NCBI GenBank assembly: GCA_944327245.1
Contig: CALVHD010000018.1
Location: 1-37,340 of the forward strand
Direction: 5' to 3'
Length of the DNA: 37,340 bases
Source of the DNA: Candidatus Gastranaerophilales bacterium
Lineage (GTDB): Bacteria; Cyanobacteriota; Vampirovibrionia; Gastranaerophilales; Gastranaerophilaceae
In this document: positions 23,104-30,931 of the stretch, one piece after another
Layout: each line of letters opens with the position of its first letter
Numbering within the stretch: the first letter of the stretch is position 1
Position numbers and translations under genes: made by a program
The notes under the pieces: model-generated
The model's input: only the letters and a program-made list of their open reading frames with translations
Databases searched by the model: none
What the model was told of the DNA's origin: nothing

Positions 23104-24457
23104 AATAGAACAAATTAGCGGTGCAAGAAATTTGGTAAATTTTCTGCAAGATAAAGGTATCGAAGCAAAAGAAGATGATATTAATTCTGTTTTTACCAGT
23201 TCTTTAGAAGATGGCGAAGATGAAGTAGATAATAGTGTTTTTATTAAAGCATTGTCAGATAATTATAATATTGATGAAGATGATGTTGAACTTTCAGAAT
23301 TAGTTGAGTTAGTTAGTGCAACAGACGGTGTTCTTGAATCTGTTTCTGAAAAAGATTTAACACAATCAACTAGTGATGATAAGAACGCTGAAGATACAAA
23401 CGATAAGGACACCTTACCTGATTGTTTTGTCGGTAAAAGTGCTGATAAAATTCAAAAAGATGATGACGGTAACTACGTTGTAAATGTCGATAGTTTTGAT
23501 ATAAATAAAGATGATAATATAGATTGTATTTCAAGATTAGTTTATAACATATATGGTGTTTCATTGTATTCTGATGAAGGATTGGAAATTTATCAAAAAT
23601 TGGTTGAAGCAAATCCTGATATATTAAATGATGATTATAACCAAGCAGTTATTCATCCAAATCAGAAGATTAAATTGGTGGATACAACAGATAAATCTGA
23701 TAAAAGTACACAATCTGATTTTGTAGATGAGACAAATAATACAAGTGAAACTGATGAAAGCAGTGAAACAAGTGAAACTGATGAAACCAGTGAAACAAGT
23801 GAAGCAGATGAGGCTGAAGCAACTGATAAAACAAGTGAAACTGATGAAACCAGTGAAACAAGTGAAGCAGATGAAACCAGCGAAACCGGTGAGGCTGAAG
23901 AAGAGCAAAATGATTCTCAAATTCCATTAAGTTCTCAAGAAATTGAAGAATATGCGGATAAATTGCACGGAATGATGCGAGGAGCGCTTTTGAGCAATCC
24001 GGAGGAAATAAAACAAACATTAAGTGATGAAAATATTTCAGCGGATGATTTTGTGTCTATTTTATCTTATTATAATTCAACATATGATGACAGTATTGTC
24101 CAAGAAATAGATAAATTGCCGCCATGGTCAAAGGATGAAATTTGTGATACTTTAACTAAGAAAATTCTTGAATCTGTTCACAATGGAAATGAAGAAGCGG
24201 TTCAATTGTTGTGCAATGAACTTTATAATGCAACTGCTGATAAATGGGGAACTGCAGATGAGTTTGTTGAATACTTGTTTAAAAATGCAACAGATCAAGA
24301 TTTAGCCTCAATAATGGATAAATATAAAGAAGTAAATAATTCTGATATTTATACCGATATTAAAAATGATTTTTCGGGAAAGAAAGAAGATGAATATCTT
24401 CAAAGATTGGATGAAGCATATAAAAATGCAAGAGGAAAAGAATTCGAACAAAATTAA
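23093..24457 (+). CDS. Acidic hypothetical protein with LysM-like segment and Ser/Thr/Glu/Asp repeat linker
   Basis: The 454-residue protein is strongly acidic with no signal peptide. Residues 1-75 are helical (ARNLVNFLQDKGIEAKEDDI). Around 143-200 a segment (CISRLVYNIYGVSLYSDEGL, then EANPDIL and HPNQKIKLVD) resembles a divergent LysM domain, which in other proteins binds peptidoglycan or chitin. Residues about 215-275 are low complexity, mostly TSETDETSE units. The last 180 residues are helical and unrecognised. AAGGA lies 14 bases before the ATG, a long spacing, and a tiny upstream ORF sits between. A terminator follows. A cell-envelope role would need an unconventional export route; function unknown. 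Confidence 0.75.
   Translation: MAGEIEQISGARNLVNFLQDKGIEAKEDDINSVFTSSLEDGEDEVDNSVFIKALSDNYNIDEDDVELSELVELVSATDGVLESVSEKDLTQSTSDDKNAEDTNDKDTLPDCFVGKSADKIQKDDDGNYVVNVDSFDINKDDNIDCISRLVYNIYGVSLYSDEGLEIYQKLVEANPDILNDDYNQAVIHPNQKIKLVDTTDKSDKSTQSDFVDETNNTSETDESSETSETDETSETSEADEAEATDKTSETDETSETSEADETSETGEAEEEQNDSQIPLSSQEIEEYADKLHGMMRGALLSNPEEIKQTLSDENISADDFVSILSYYNSTYDDSIVQEIDKLPPWSKDEICDTLTKKILESVHNGNEEAVQLLCNELYNATADKWGTADEFVEYLFKNATDQDLASIMDKYKEVNNSDIYTDIKNDFSGKKEDEYLQRLDEAYKNARGKEFEQN
23768..23874 (+). repeat. Short direct repeat in the acidic linker
   Basis: Bases 23768-23811 recur identically at 23831-23874, offset 63 bp (21 codons), within a stretch built from AGTGAAAC and GATGAA units. It encodes the Thr/Ser/Glu/Asp-rich linker and probably arose by slippage. 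Confidence 0.88.
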
Positions 24458-24473
24458 TCACTGACTTGATTTT

Positions 24474-24508
24474 AAAATACGGTTCATTGATAAATGGCCG
24501 TATTTTTA
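24474..24508 (+). terminator. Intrinsic terminator of the acidic-protein gene
   Basis: AAAATACGG (24474-24482) pairs with CCGTATTTT (24498-24506) and is followed by TATA-rich sequence. It starts 16 bases after the stop codon. Confidence 0.75.
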
Positions 24509-24672
24509 TATATAAAAAATATTAAATTAATACATTACAAAATAATTTATATAAAATATGTAAATTATTTTTATAAAAAATATACAAAATAAATTGTTTT
24601 ATGTTATTATGTTTTTACTCAATTGTTTGGTTGTGAATTAATTAGTTACTTATTATCCAAACAATAATTCAA

Positions 24673-24690
24673 ATTGTTAAGAAATGTAAA
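24673..24690 (-). promoter_or_regulatory. HLR1-like direct repeat upstream of a small gene
   Basis: On the minus strand it reads TTTACATT, TC, TTAACAAT. The first half matches the cyanobacterial RpaB half-site exactly and the second differs at one base, with the correct 2-base spacer. It lies about 170 bases before the 24861 start. RpaB binding is inference. Confidence 0.35.
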
Positions 24691-24860
24691 GATTATATGA
24701 AAAAAAATTTATAGTTTCTTTTTTCTAAGCGAACTTTTTGGCAAAAAATATTAATATTTGTGCTATTATTATTTCATTTTGCATATATAAATATAATATG
24801 TCGTAGAATTTATTTATTATAATCTTATGCTATATTATAAAAATAGCAAAGGAAATACTA

Positions 24861-25055
24861 ATGAAAAAGAAACAAAAAATCACAATTTCTTATGAAGGTT
24901 CTGATTACAGCGTTGAAGTTATGAAATTGTTAAAAGTAATTTCTTATTTAAAAGATGAAACCATCAAAGACGCCTCTGAAGAAAACATTGCAAAGCTGCT
25001 TGAGGAGCTTAAATTGTATGATGAAGTCTTTTTAAGAGATATTAATAAGGCTTAA
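24861..25055 (+). CDS. Small hypothetical protein (64 residues)
   Basis: ATG 24861 follows AAAGGAA with good spacing, and the product has normal composition, so this looks like a real gene. The protein starts [19 protein letters not shown], a likely two-stranded beta hairpin, and continues with a charged helix ([16 protein letters not shown]). No known domain is recognised and there is no membrane segment. Its TAA is interlocked with the convergent pyrG TAA by a shared TTAA at 25052-25055. It has a long non-coding upstream region with a possible RpaB-like site. Function unknown. Confidence 0.65.
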   Translation: MKKKQKITISYEGSDYSVEVMKLLKVISYLKDETIKDASEENIAKLLEELKLYDEVFLRDINKA

Positions 25056-26680
25056 TTGTTAATATTTTGTAATTGGTTTTGCGATTTTTTGATTGCTGCT
25101 TGAATTAGGCCTCTAAAAAGCGGGTGAGGTCTTTGCGGGCGAGATTTAAATTCAGGGTGAAACTGACAAGCAATGAAAAAATCACAGCTTGGATTTTCAA
25201 CAATTTCTGCCAATAATCCGTCAGGACTTGTTCCTGAAATTACAAGACCGTTTTTCATTAAAATATCTTTATAGTCATTGTTGAATTCAAATCTGTGTCT
25301 GTGGCGTTCATAGACAAGTTCTGAATTATAAAGTTCATATGCTTTTGTGTTTTTATTTATTTTGCAAGGATAACTTCCCAATCTCATTGTTGCGCCGTAG
25401 CCCGCTATATTCTTTTGTTCTTCCATTAAATCAACAACTTTATAGTTTGCGTTTTTGTCAAATTCGGTTGAGTTTGCATTTTCCAGCCCTGCAACATTTC
25501 TTGCAAATTCTATAACTGCACACTGCATACCTAAACATAAACCTAAATATGGCACGTTGTTTTCTCTTGCATATTGTATTACTTTTAGTTTCCCTTCTAT
25601 GCCTCTAACACCGAAACCTCCGGGGACGATTATTCCGTCAATATTTTTCATAAGAATTGCTGCGTTTTCCATATCGCGTATGTCTTCAGAGGCAATCCAT
25701 TTTATATTCACTTTTGTATTGTTTTCAAAACCTGCATGTTTTAAGCTTTCAACAACCGATATATAAGCATCATTTAATTCTGTATATTTGCCTGCAAGTG
25801 CTATATTAACGGTTTTTTGAGGGTGGTTGATTTTTTGAACAAGTTCTTCCCATAAATCAAGATTTGCTTTTCTTTCGTTTAAGCCTAAAATTTTGCTGAT
25901 TTGTGAAACAATTCCTTGTTGCTCAAGATATAAAGGAACTTCATAAATTGATTTCATATCCTTGCACTCAATTACGCAATCTTTGTTGACCGAGCAAAAC
26001 AGTGCAATTTTATCTTTTTCATTTTTGCCAACGGGAATTTGTGTTCTTAAAACTAACATTTCAGGTTGTATTCCGTAGCTTCTTAAGACGTTTACACTGT
26101 GTTGTGAGGGTTTTGTTTTTAATTCGCCTGATGTTGGTAAGTATGGTAATAAAGTCACATGGATTGACATTGAATTTTGAAGTCCGATTTCGGCGCGAAA
26201 TTGTCTTATTGCTTCAATGAACGGCAAACTTTCAATATCACCGATGGTACCTCCGATTTCGGCTATTAATATATCAGGATTATCTTTTTTTGCTGCTTGA
26301 ATTAATCTTGATTTGATTTCTCCTGTAATATGAGGAATCATTTGAACTGTTGCACCAAGGTATTCACCTTTTCTTTCTTTGTTTATAACTGTTTGATAGA
26401 CTGAACCTGATGTAACATTATTAATTTGAGATAGATTTGTGTCTATAAATCTTTCATAATGACCTAAATCAAGATCGGTTTCGGCTCCGTCCTCGCAAAC
26501 AAAAACTTCGCCGTGTTGAAAAGGACTCATTGTTCCTGGGTCAACGTTTATATAAGGGTCAAATTTTTGAATGGACACCTTGTAACCTCTTGAAACTAAA
26601 AGCCTGCCTAAAGAGGCGGCTATAATTCCTTTGCCTAAGGAACTAACTACGCCGCCTGTTATAAAAATATATTTTGTCAT
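25052..26680 (-). CDS. pyrG: CTP synthase
   Basis: PyrG makes CTP from UTP, ATP and glutamine. The 542-residue protein has an N-terminal synthetase domain with the P-loop-like [11 protein letters not shown] and [20 protein letters not shown], then a class I glutamine amidotransferase domain with oxyanion motif PGGFGVRG, nucleophile C382 in YLGLCLGMQ and the His/Glu pair in FHPEFKSRP. Full length and all key residues are present. ATG 26680 follows AGAGGT. It lies eight bases after the gatC stop, so the two probably form an operon. It converges on the 24861 gene with interlocked stops. Confidence 0.98.
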   Translation of the reverse strand: MTKYIFITGGVVSSLGKGIIAASLGRLLVSRGYKVSIQKFDPYINVDPGTMSPFQHGEVFVCEDGAETDLDLGHYERFIDTNLSQINNVTSGSVYQTVINKERKGEYLGATVQMIPHITGEIKSRLIQAAKKDNPDILIAEIGGTIGDIESLPFIEAIRQFRAEIGLQNSMSIHVTLLPYLPTSGELKTKPSQHSVNVLRSYGIQPEMLVLRTQIPVGKNEKDKIALFCSVNKDCVIECKDMKSIYEVPLYLEQQGIVSQISKILGLNERKANLDLWEELVQKINHPQKTVNIALAGKYTELNDAYISVVESLKHAGFENNTKVNIKWIASEDIRDMENAAILMKNIDGIIVPGGFGVRGIEGKLKVIQYARENNVPYLGLCLGMQCAVIEFARNVAGLENANSTEFDKNANYKVVDLMEEQKNIAGYGATMRLGSYPCKINKNTKAYELYNSELVYERHRHRFEFNNDYKDILMKNGLVISGTSPDGLLAEIVENPSCDFFIACQFHPEFKSRPQRPHPLFRGLIQAAIKKSQNQLQNINN

Positions 26681-26688
26681 ATAACCTC

Positions 26689-26970
26689 TTAATTTATTTT
26701 CGGAACTTTGAAATACTCACCCTCTATATCTGGTGCATTTGCCATAAGTTCTTCTCTTGTATTTTCATAAATCTTTTTATCTTCACGCATAACATTAACA
26801 AAGTCTATAGGATGATTCATCGGTTCAACCCCTGTTGTATCAACTTCATTCATTTTTTCCACGTGAGTTAAAACATCACCTAATTGGTGTGTAAACATTT
26901 CTTTTTCGTCTTCGGTTAGTTCCAGTCTTGCTAATTTTGCAACGTGTTCAACATCTTTTTTTGTAATCAT
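26689..26970 (-). CDS. gatC: Aspartyl/glutamyl-tRNA amidotransferase subunit C
   Basis: GatC is the small stabilising subunit of GatCAB, which converts Glu-tRNA(Gln) or Asp-tRNA(Asn) to the amidated forms. The 93-residue protein shows [45 protein letters not shown] and FKVPKI, the full GatC pattern. The frame continues to TTG 27000, but GAAGGAAA lies just before ATG 26970. It is the first gene of a gatC-pyrG unit. gatA and gatB are not in this window. Confidence 0.95.
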   Translation of the reverse strand: MITKKDVEHVAKLARLELTEDEKEMFTHQLGDVLTHVEKMNEVDTTGVEPMNHPIDFVNVMREDKKIYENTREELMANAPDIEGEYFKVPKIN

Positions 26971-27013
26971 AATTTTTTCCTTCAATTTATAACTTAACAA
27001 AAATCTTTAGATA

Positions 27014-27043
27014 TTGCAATTTATTGTTAAGTTAATTTATAAT
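27014..27043 (+). promoter_or_regulatory. Promoter of the tandem REC-LuxR regulator genes
   Basis: TTGCAA (27014-27019) and TATAAT (27038-27043) are separated by 18 bases. The predicted start point is near 27050, only a few bases before ATG 27054, where no ribosome-binding site is seen; the transcript may be leaderless. Confidence 0.55.
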
Positions 27044-27053
27044 ATCTTTAAGT

Positions 27054-27713
27054 ATGGATAAGAAAAGTAATATTTTAATTGTAGAAGATCATGCCCTGAC
27101 TTCTTTTGCTCTTAAAACATCATTGGAAACACAGAATTATACTGATAATGTTTGGGTGGCGGAAACTGCCCAAGAAGCATTTGATATATGTGAAAAAAAT
27201 AAAATAGATTTAATTTTAATGGATTTAGGTTTGCCTGAAATAAATGGAGTTGAGGCAACAAAAAGACTTAGGGCAAAATATGATGATGTTAAAATTGTAA
27301 TACTAACTTCTCATTGTGAAAAAGATGAAGTTTTATCTTGTCTTGAAGCAGGCATATCTGCATATTGTACTAAAGATATAAAGCCGGATAAACTTAATGC
27401 AATTATAAAAGATGTATTGGAAGGCTCTATGTATTTTGATTCATCCGTATCTCGTTTTGTAATGCAGTCTACGGCAAAAACTAATTCCAAATTTGCAAAT
27501 ATTTCTATAAAAGATTGTTACAATTTGACTCAGCAGGAAAAAAGAGTGTTAATATTATTAGCAACGGGATATAATAATTCTCAAATTGCCAAGGAGTTAT
27601 CTATATCTGTTAATACTACAAAAGTGCATGTGTGTTCAATTTTGCAAAAAATGAATGTCGAAGACAGAACGCAAGCTGCTATTAAAGCAATAAGAGAGAA
27701 TTTAATTGTATGA
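27054..27713 (+). CDS. NarL/FixJ-family response regulator
   Basis: A 219-residue two-domain regulator. The receiver has E11/D12, phospho-acceptor D57 in LILMDLGLPEINGVEA, a Thr switch residue (VILTSH) and lysine in CTKDIKPDK. The LuxR/GerE output domain is at about 155-215 (NLTQQEKRVLILLATGYNN, SQIAKELSISVNTTKVHV). No kinase gene adjoins it. It overlaps the next regulator gene by four bases (ATGA, 27710-27713), so both are made together. It is divergent from gatC. Regulator call is secure; signal and targets are unknown. Confidence 0.93.
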   Translation: MDKKSNILIVEDHALTSFALKTSLETQNYTDNVWVAETAQEAFDICEKNKIDLILMDLGLPEINGVEATKRLRAKYDDVKIVILTSHCEKDEVLSCLEAGISAYCTKDIKPDKLNAIIKDVLEGSMYFDSSVSRFVMQSTAKTNSKFANISIKDCYNLTQQEKRVLILLATGYNNSQIAKELSISVNTTKVHVCSILQKMNVEDRTQAAIKAIRENLIV

Positions 27714-28330
27714 GTTCACTGGGTCGTATTTTAATTATTGATGATAATTCTAAACTTTTAGAAGATGCCCTTCCAATGTATGGGTATGAAGTAAAAGCTG
27801 CGCATGACGGGCTTTTGGGTTTAAAGATATTGGATGAAGAAAATAATTTCGACTTAATATTGCTCGATGTAGTTATGCCAAATTTAGATGGATGGGAAAC
27901 ACTAAAAGCCATAAGAAAAAATGACAAAATTTCTCAAATTCCTATTATAATGTTAACATCCGTATCAGAAACAAATAAACAAATTTCAGGCTTGAAGTTT
28001 GGTGCTGACGACTATATCGTAAAGCCTTTTGTTTTACCTAATTTATTGGCGCGCATAGAAGCGTTATTAAGACGCTCAACGTGGAATAAGGATACTAAGG
28101 AAGTTAAACCCTTACCTTTTGTTACCGGAGATGAAATTTCTCCTTTAACAGCAAGAGAAAAAGAAATTCTTTCTTTGGTGGCGAAAGGAAATTCTAACTC
28201 ACAAATTGCGCAAAAATTGTTCGTACGAGAAGTTACGGTTAAAACGCATCTTAATAGTATATATAAAAAATTAAATGTAGACAACAGAGTACAAGCAGTA
28301 TTATTGGCACAACAGACGCAGATTATTTAA
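27710..28330 (+). CDS. Response regulator: OmpR-like receiver joined to a LuxR-type DNA-binding domain
   Basis: The 206-residue protein has acidic D11/D12, phospho-acceptor D53 in LILLDVVMPNLDGW, Thr in IIMLTSVSE and lysine in DDYIVKPFVLPNLLARIEALLRR (only part needed). That receiver style is OmpR-like, while the output at about 140-200 is LuxR-type (LTAREKEILSLVAKGNSN, VTVKTHLNSIYKKLN). Such combinations occur in Cyanobacteria. Its start overlaps the previous regulator gene, suggesting they act together or as heterodimers (inference). The pentapeptide-repeat gene follows after 12 bases and is probably co-transcribed. Confidence 0.92.
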   Translation: MSSLGRILIIDDNSKLLEDALPMYGYEVKAAHDGLLGLKILDEENNFDLILLDVVMPNLDGWETLKAIRKNDKISQIPIIMLTSVSETNKQISGLKFGADDYIVKPFVLPNLLARIEALLRRSTWNKDTKEVKPLPFVTGDEISPLTAREKEILSLVAKGNSNSQIAQKLFVREVTVKTHLNSIYKKLNVDNRVQAVLLAQQTQII

Positions 28331-28342
28331 AAGGGCAGGTAT

Positions 28343-28867
28343 ATGGCAAAAGAAAATTTAGTTGATTTAATTTTAAATGATTATGATTCATTTGTGGAAT
28401 ATCATAAAGAAAATTCGGATTTAGATATTTCAGAAGCTGATTTTTCTCATCAAAATTTTGAAAATGCTGATTTTAGTAATATTGATTTTTCCGGCACCAG
28501 TTTTCAAGAGAGTAATTTAGCAAATGTTAGTTTTGTTGATTGCGACTTAACGAGCGTTGATTTTTCAAGAGCAGCAATAACCGAATGTGACTTTTCAGGA
28601 GCAATATTGAACGGAACAACATTTAATTATGCAACTGTTTCTTTTTGCAATTTTTCTGATGCGGATTTAGCAGGTGCAAATTTTTCTGAAGCAGATTTAT
28701 CAGATAGCGATTTGTCAACAAGTGAAAATCTTGAATCTTGCCGTTTTGATGAATCGACCGTATGGCCTGATAATGATAAATTGCCGGAAGATTTTGACTG
28801 TACTTATAACTACGATTTATCATCTTTAAGGGAAGAAGATGATAATGCTTCAAATGACATGTATTAA
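28343..28867 (+). CDS. Pentapeptide-repeat protein
   Basis: The 174-residue protein starts at ATG 28343 after AAGGGCAGG. Residues 30-130 consist of A-[DN]-[FL]-x-x repeats (ADFSHQNFENADFSNIDFSG, CDFSGA, ADLAGANFSEADLSDSDLS) that should fold as a right-handed quadrilateral beta helix. Flanks are acidic. There is no signal peptide. Known relatives include gyrase-protecting Qnr/MfpA proteins and many cyanobacterial proteins of unknown role; nothing here singles out a gyrase function. It is the last gene after two response regulators and has a TAA interlocked with that of the convergent cupin gene. Confidence 0.9.
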   Translation: MAKENLVDLILNDYDSFVEYHKENSDLDISEADFSHQNFENADFSNIDFSGTSFQESNLANVSFVDCDLTSVDFSRAAITECDFSGAILNGTTFNYATVSFCNFSDADLAGANFSEADLSDSDLSTSENLESCRFDESTVWPDNDKLPEDFDCTYNYDLSSLREEDDNASNDMY

Positions 28868-29295
28868 TCATTATCAATAGTTAATTCAAGGTTGTTTGCG
28901 CCTATTATTCTGGTCTTATCATTTTCTTTTTGGTAAGCACCTGATTTAATCATAAAAAGTTTGGTGTCTTGGTTATAGACAATATTGTGTCCGCCTTGAT
29001 ACAGTATGACAATGTCGTTTTTAAAAACCTCGACGCTTTTTATGTATGCGCCCTCATTATTGTAAAAGTCTATTCTCAGTGAACCTTCTCTCACAATAAA
29101 AATTTCATCTGTTTTTGTTGTTTCTTTATTGAGATGATTATGATAATGCGCGCCTGTTTTATATCCTTTTTTATGATTAACCATTCCAAATTGAATTTCA
29201 TCGGTTTCATCCGTGAAAAAAGTTGTATCCTCTGGATATAAATCAGCTCTGATTATTTTTGCATAGATAATGTTGTTATCTTTGATTAATTTCAT
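28864..29295 (-). CDS. Cupin-fold protein
   Basis: The 143-residue protein has a single cupin barrel. Motif 1 is visible as KTGAHYHNHLNKETTKTDEI, with metal-binding His and Glu, and FIVREGSLRIDFY; motif 2 is FKNDIVILYQGGHNI. The layout resembles small WxcM/sugar-nucleotide-modifying cupins, but no sugar pathway is nearby. It begins immediately after the panD stop (TAAATG), so it is translationally coupled to panD. It may be an enzyme or binding protein in a related pathway; substrate unknown. It ends in a shared TTAA with the pentapeptide-repeat gene. Confidence 0.78.
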   Translation of the reverse strand: MKLIKDNNIIYAKIIRADLYPEDTTFFTDETDEIQFGMVNHKKGYKTGAHYHNHLNKETTKTDEIFIVREGSLRIDFYNNEGAYIKSVEVFKNDIVILYQGGHNIVYNQDTKLFMIKSGAYQKENDKTRIIGANNLELTIDND

Positions 29296-29649
29296 TTAAA
29301 CCGTAATTAGTTTATTATTCTCATCCACGTGTGCAATTTTGGGTTCGAAGTTTTCTTGTTCTTCAAAAGTCATCATGGCATAAGCAACAATTATTACTTT
29401 ATCTTTAACCTGAGCTTTTCTTGCGGCTGCACCATTAAGACAAATAATTCCGGAGTTTTCTTTCCCTTCTATTACATAAGTTGAAAATCTTTCACCATTA
29501 TTAATGTTTAAAATTTCAACTTTTTGATTTTTCTTAATTCCGACTTCCTTTAATAGTGCTTTATCTATTGTAATTGAGCCGACATAGTCTAAATTAGCCT
29601 CTGTTACTGTTGCTCTATGTATTTTTGCATATAAAAATTCACTTATCAT
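29296..29649 (-). CDS. panD: Aspartate 1-decarboxylase (proenzyme)
   Basis: PanD makes beta-alanine from aspartate for pantothenate and coenzyme A. It is a pyruvoyl enzyme that cleaves itself between G24 and S25; both are present in DYVGSITID. The 117-residue protein shows [49 protein letters not shown] and DKVIIVAYA, at normal length. ATG 29649 is chosen. The cupin gene follows directly, an unusual partner; panB and panC are not in this window. Confidence 0.96.
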   Translation of the reverse strand: MISEFLYAKIHRATVTEANLDYVGSITIDKALLKEVGIKKNQKVEILNINNGERFSTYVIEGKENSGIICLNGAAARKAQVKDKVIIVAYAMMTFEEQENFEPKIAHVDENNKLITV

Positions 29650-29699
29650 AAGTTTATTTTAACACAAAAAATATTTATTAAGCCTTTAAAAAAATAAAA

Positions 29700-30326
29700 T
29701 TATAAAGATTTTCCCGCTGTACAAAATTCTTTTTCGCAAAGAAGATCATTGTCACATTTTAGTTGATTAATGCTGTATGTCATCAAAACTACGGAATTGC
29801 CAAATTTATCTATAACGCCGCAATGGTTTTTATCAATACATGCTCTTGTGTAATATCTACTACTTGGACAAATGTATGCATAATTCGGTTTAACAATCCA
29901 ATTGCCTCTTTTGTCTATTGTTCCGTATTTTTCTCCATTGGATTTATTATAAATTGAAACTGTTGCATAATCGCCCATAAAGTCATATGCGTTAACGTAT
30001 TTGGGTTTGATTATAAAATGTTTTCTATTGTCTTTGTATCCGTATTTTTTAATTTTTTTGTCATAGCTTTTTGTTAGTTTTTTATCTGTTAATTTGTATA
30101 TTGCGTATTCATAAGGCAAAGCTAATTGGGCGTATAGTCTTTTTGAATACTTATTCAAAGGTATAATTGTTGCTCTGGATTTTTTTTCTATAAAACCAAA
30201 ACTATTTTCTGATTTTATCGGATAAAAAAAATGGTCTGTAAAATAGGCAAAAGATAACTCACCTATAACAAAAAGCCCCAATATAAGAACTAAAATTCCG
30301 CATATTTTTTCTATAATTTTATTCAC
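29700..30326 (-). CDS. Membrane-anchored WG-repeat protein
   Basis: The 208-residue protein begins at GTG 30326 without a clear ribosome-binding site. One hydrophobic helix (about residues 8-30, GILVLILGLFVIGELSFAYF) should anchor it with the rest outside the cytoplasm. The outer part has two or three WG/KWG-type repeats (KYGYKDNRKHFIIKPKY, KYGTIDKRGNWIVKPNY, HCGVIDKFGNSVV), which form beta-propeller-like binding surfaces. Several cysteines near the C-terminus could form disulfides. No terminator separates it clearly from panD. Ligand unknown. Confidence 0.75.
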   Translation of the reverse strand: MNKIIEKICGILVLILGLFVIGELSFAYFTDHFFYPIKSENSFGFIEKKSRATIIPLNKYSKRLYAQLALPYEYAIYKLTDKKLTKSYDKKIKKYGYKDNRKHFIIKPKYVNAYDFMGDYATVSIYNKSNGEKYGTIDKRGNWIVKPNYAYICPSSRYYTRACIDKNHCGVIDKFGNSVVLMTYSINQLKCDNDLLCEKEFCTAGKSL

Positions 30327-30362
30327 ATGTTAATTTTAGCATGTTTTTTTAAAAAAATGAAT

Positions 30363-30392
30363 AAAAAAAATAATGCGGTTTAAAAACCGCAT
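30363..30392 (-). terminator. Intrinsic terminator downstream of the XRE gene
   Basis: ATGCGGTTT (30373-30381) pairs with AAACCGCAT (30384-30392), followed on the minus strand by ATTATTTTTTTTAT. It lies about 130 bases past the XRE stop, leaving a long 3' untranslated region with no convincing ORF. Confidence 0.75.
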
Positions 30393-30521
30393 AAGTCAAG
30401 AAAGGAATGGTTAGACTATTAACTTACTTGATTATTACACATAAAAAAATACTAATGCAAATATATTACTAAATTGTTACATATACTATACAAATCACAT
30501 AGTAGTGTAGTAATTTTTGTA

Positions 30522-30818
30522 TTAGTTAATTCCTCTTTCGTCAAGAAATTTCTCTACTTCTTCCATTAAGGATTTTCTGATTTCTTTGTATGAATTATTG
30601 TTTGTAACAAACACTTCTCCAATGCCCGAAATCACATAGTTTATGTTGATATTGTATTTTACAAGAAGCTTATCAAGAAGTGAAACGCTTGGCAGACACT
30701 TTCCTGTTTCGATGTTTGAAATGGCTTGTTTGGTTAACATAAGTTCATCAGCAAGCTCTTTTTGCGATTTGTTAATAAGTTTTCTTATTTGTTTTAATCT
30801 TGTTCCAATGTTACTCAT
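30522..30818 (-). CDS. XRE-family (Cro/CI-like) transcriptional regulator
   Basis: The 98-residue protein has a classic N-terminal helix-turn-helix (GTRLKQIRKLINKSQKELAD, TKQAISNIETGK, PSVSLLDKL) and a short C-terminal helix (YKEIRKSLMEEVEKFLDERG) likely for dimerisation. It is divergent from the mini LuxR-type gene, and the 113-bp spacer contains an imperfect inverted repeat over a TTGACA promoter, the natural operator candidate. It looks like a phage- or plasmid-type repressor, but no other phage gene is near. Confidence 0.9.
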   Translation of the reverse strand: MSNIGTRLKQIRKLINKSQKELADELMLTKQAISNIETGKCLPSVSLLDKLLVKYNININYVISGIGEVFVTNNNSYKEIRKSLMEEVEKFLDERGIN

Positions 30819-30844
30819 ATTTATTACTTTTTATAAACTACTAC

Positions 30845-30890
30845 TTGACATATGTAAATTGTTAATGTACTCTATTTACATAAATGTCAA
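30845..30890. promoter_or_regulatory. Divergent promoter/operator between the XRE and LuxR-type genes
   Basis: TTGACATATGTAAAT (30845-30859) faces ATTTACATAAATGTCAA (30874-30890), arms of an imperfect inverted repeat 14 bases apart. Each arm starts with TTGACA, giving a -35 box for both strands; on the plus strand TACTCT follows after 17 bases. Probable site for the XRE protein (inference). Confidence 0.5.
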
Positions 30891-30931
30891 TTATATTATA
30901 ACACAATAAACTATTTATTGACAAAATTTAT

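Larger units (their letters stand above)
24458..24860. other. 403-bp very AT-rich non-coding region
   Basis: No convincing gene is visible. It contains the terminator of the acidic-protein gene (24474-24508), a 9-bp inverted repeat ATTGTTTGG/CCAAACAAT (24622-24630 with 24657-24665), an HLR1-like direct repeat (24673-24690), and several TATAAT-like boxes at 24790-24840 that could drive the small gene at 24861. Confidence 0.6.

Noticed and set aside
23370-24020. Minus-strand open frames opposite the acidic-protein gene
   Set aside because: Their odd Phe/Cys/His-rich composition is the complement of the GAA/GAT-rich repeats; they are shadows with no ribosome-binding site.
24458-24860. tRNA or other known structured RNA in the long gap
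   Set aside because: No cloverleaf, TTCGAAT-type loop or CCA end was seen, and the base composition is too AT-rich.
30393-30521. A 21-codon plus-strand ORF from ATG 30407
   Set aside because: The AAAGGA touches the ATG with no spacing, and the peptide has no recognisable feature; it overlaps the probable 3' untranslated region of the XRE gene.
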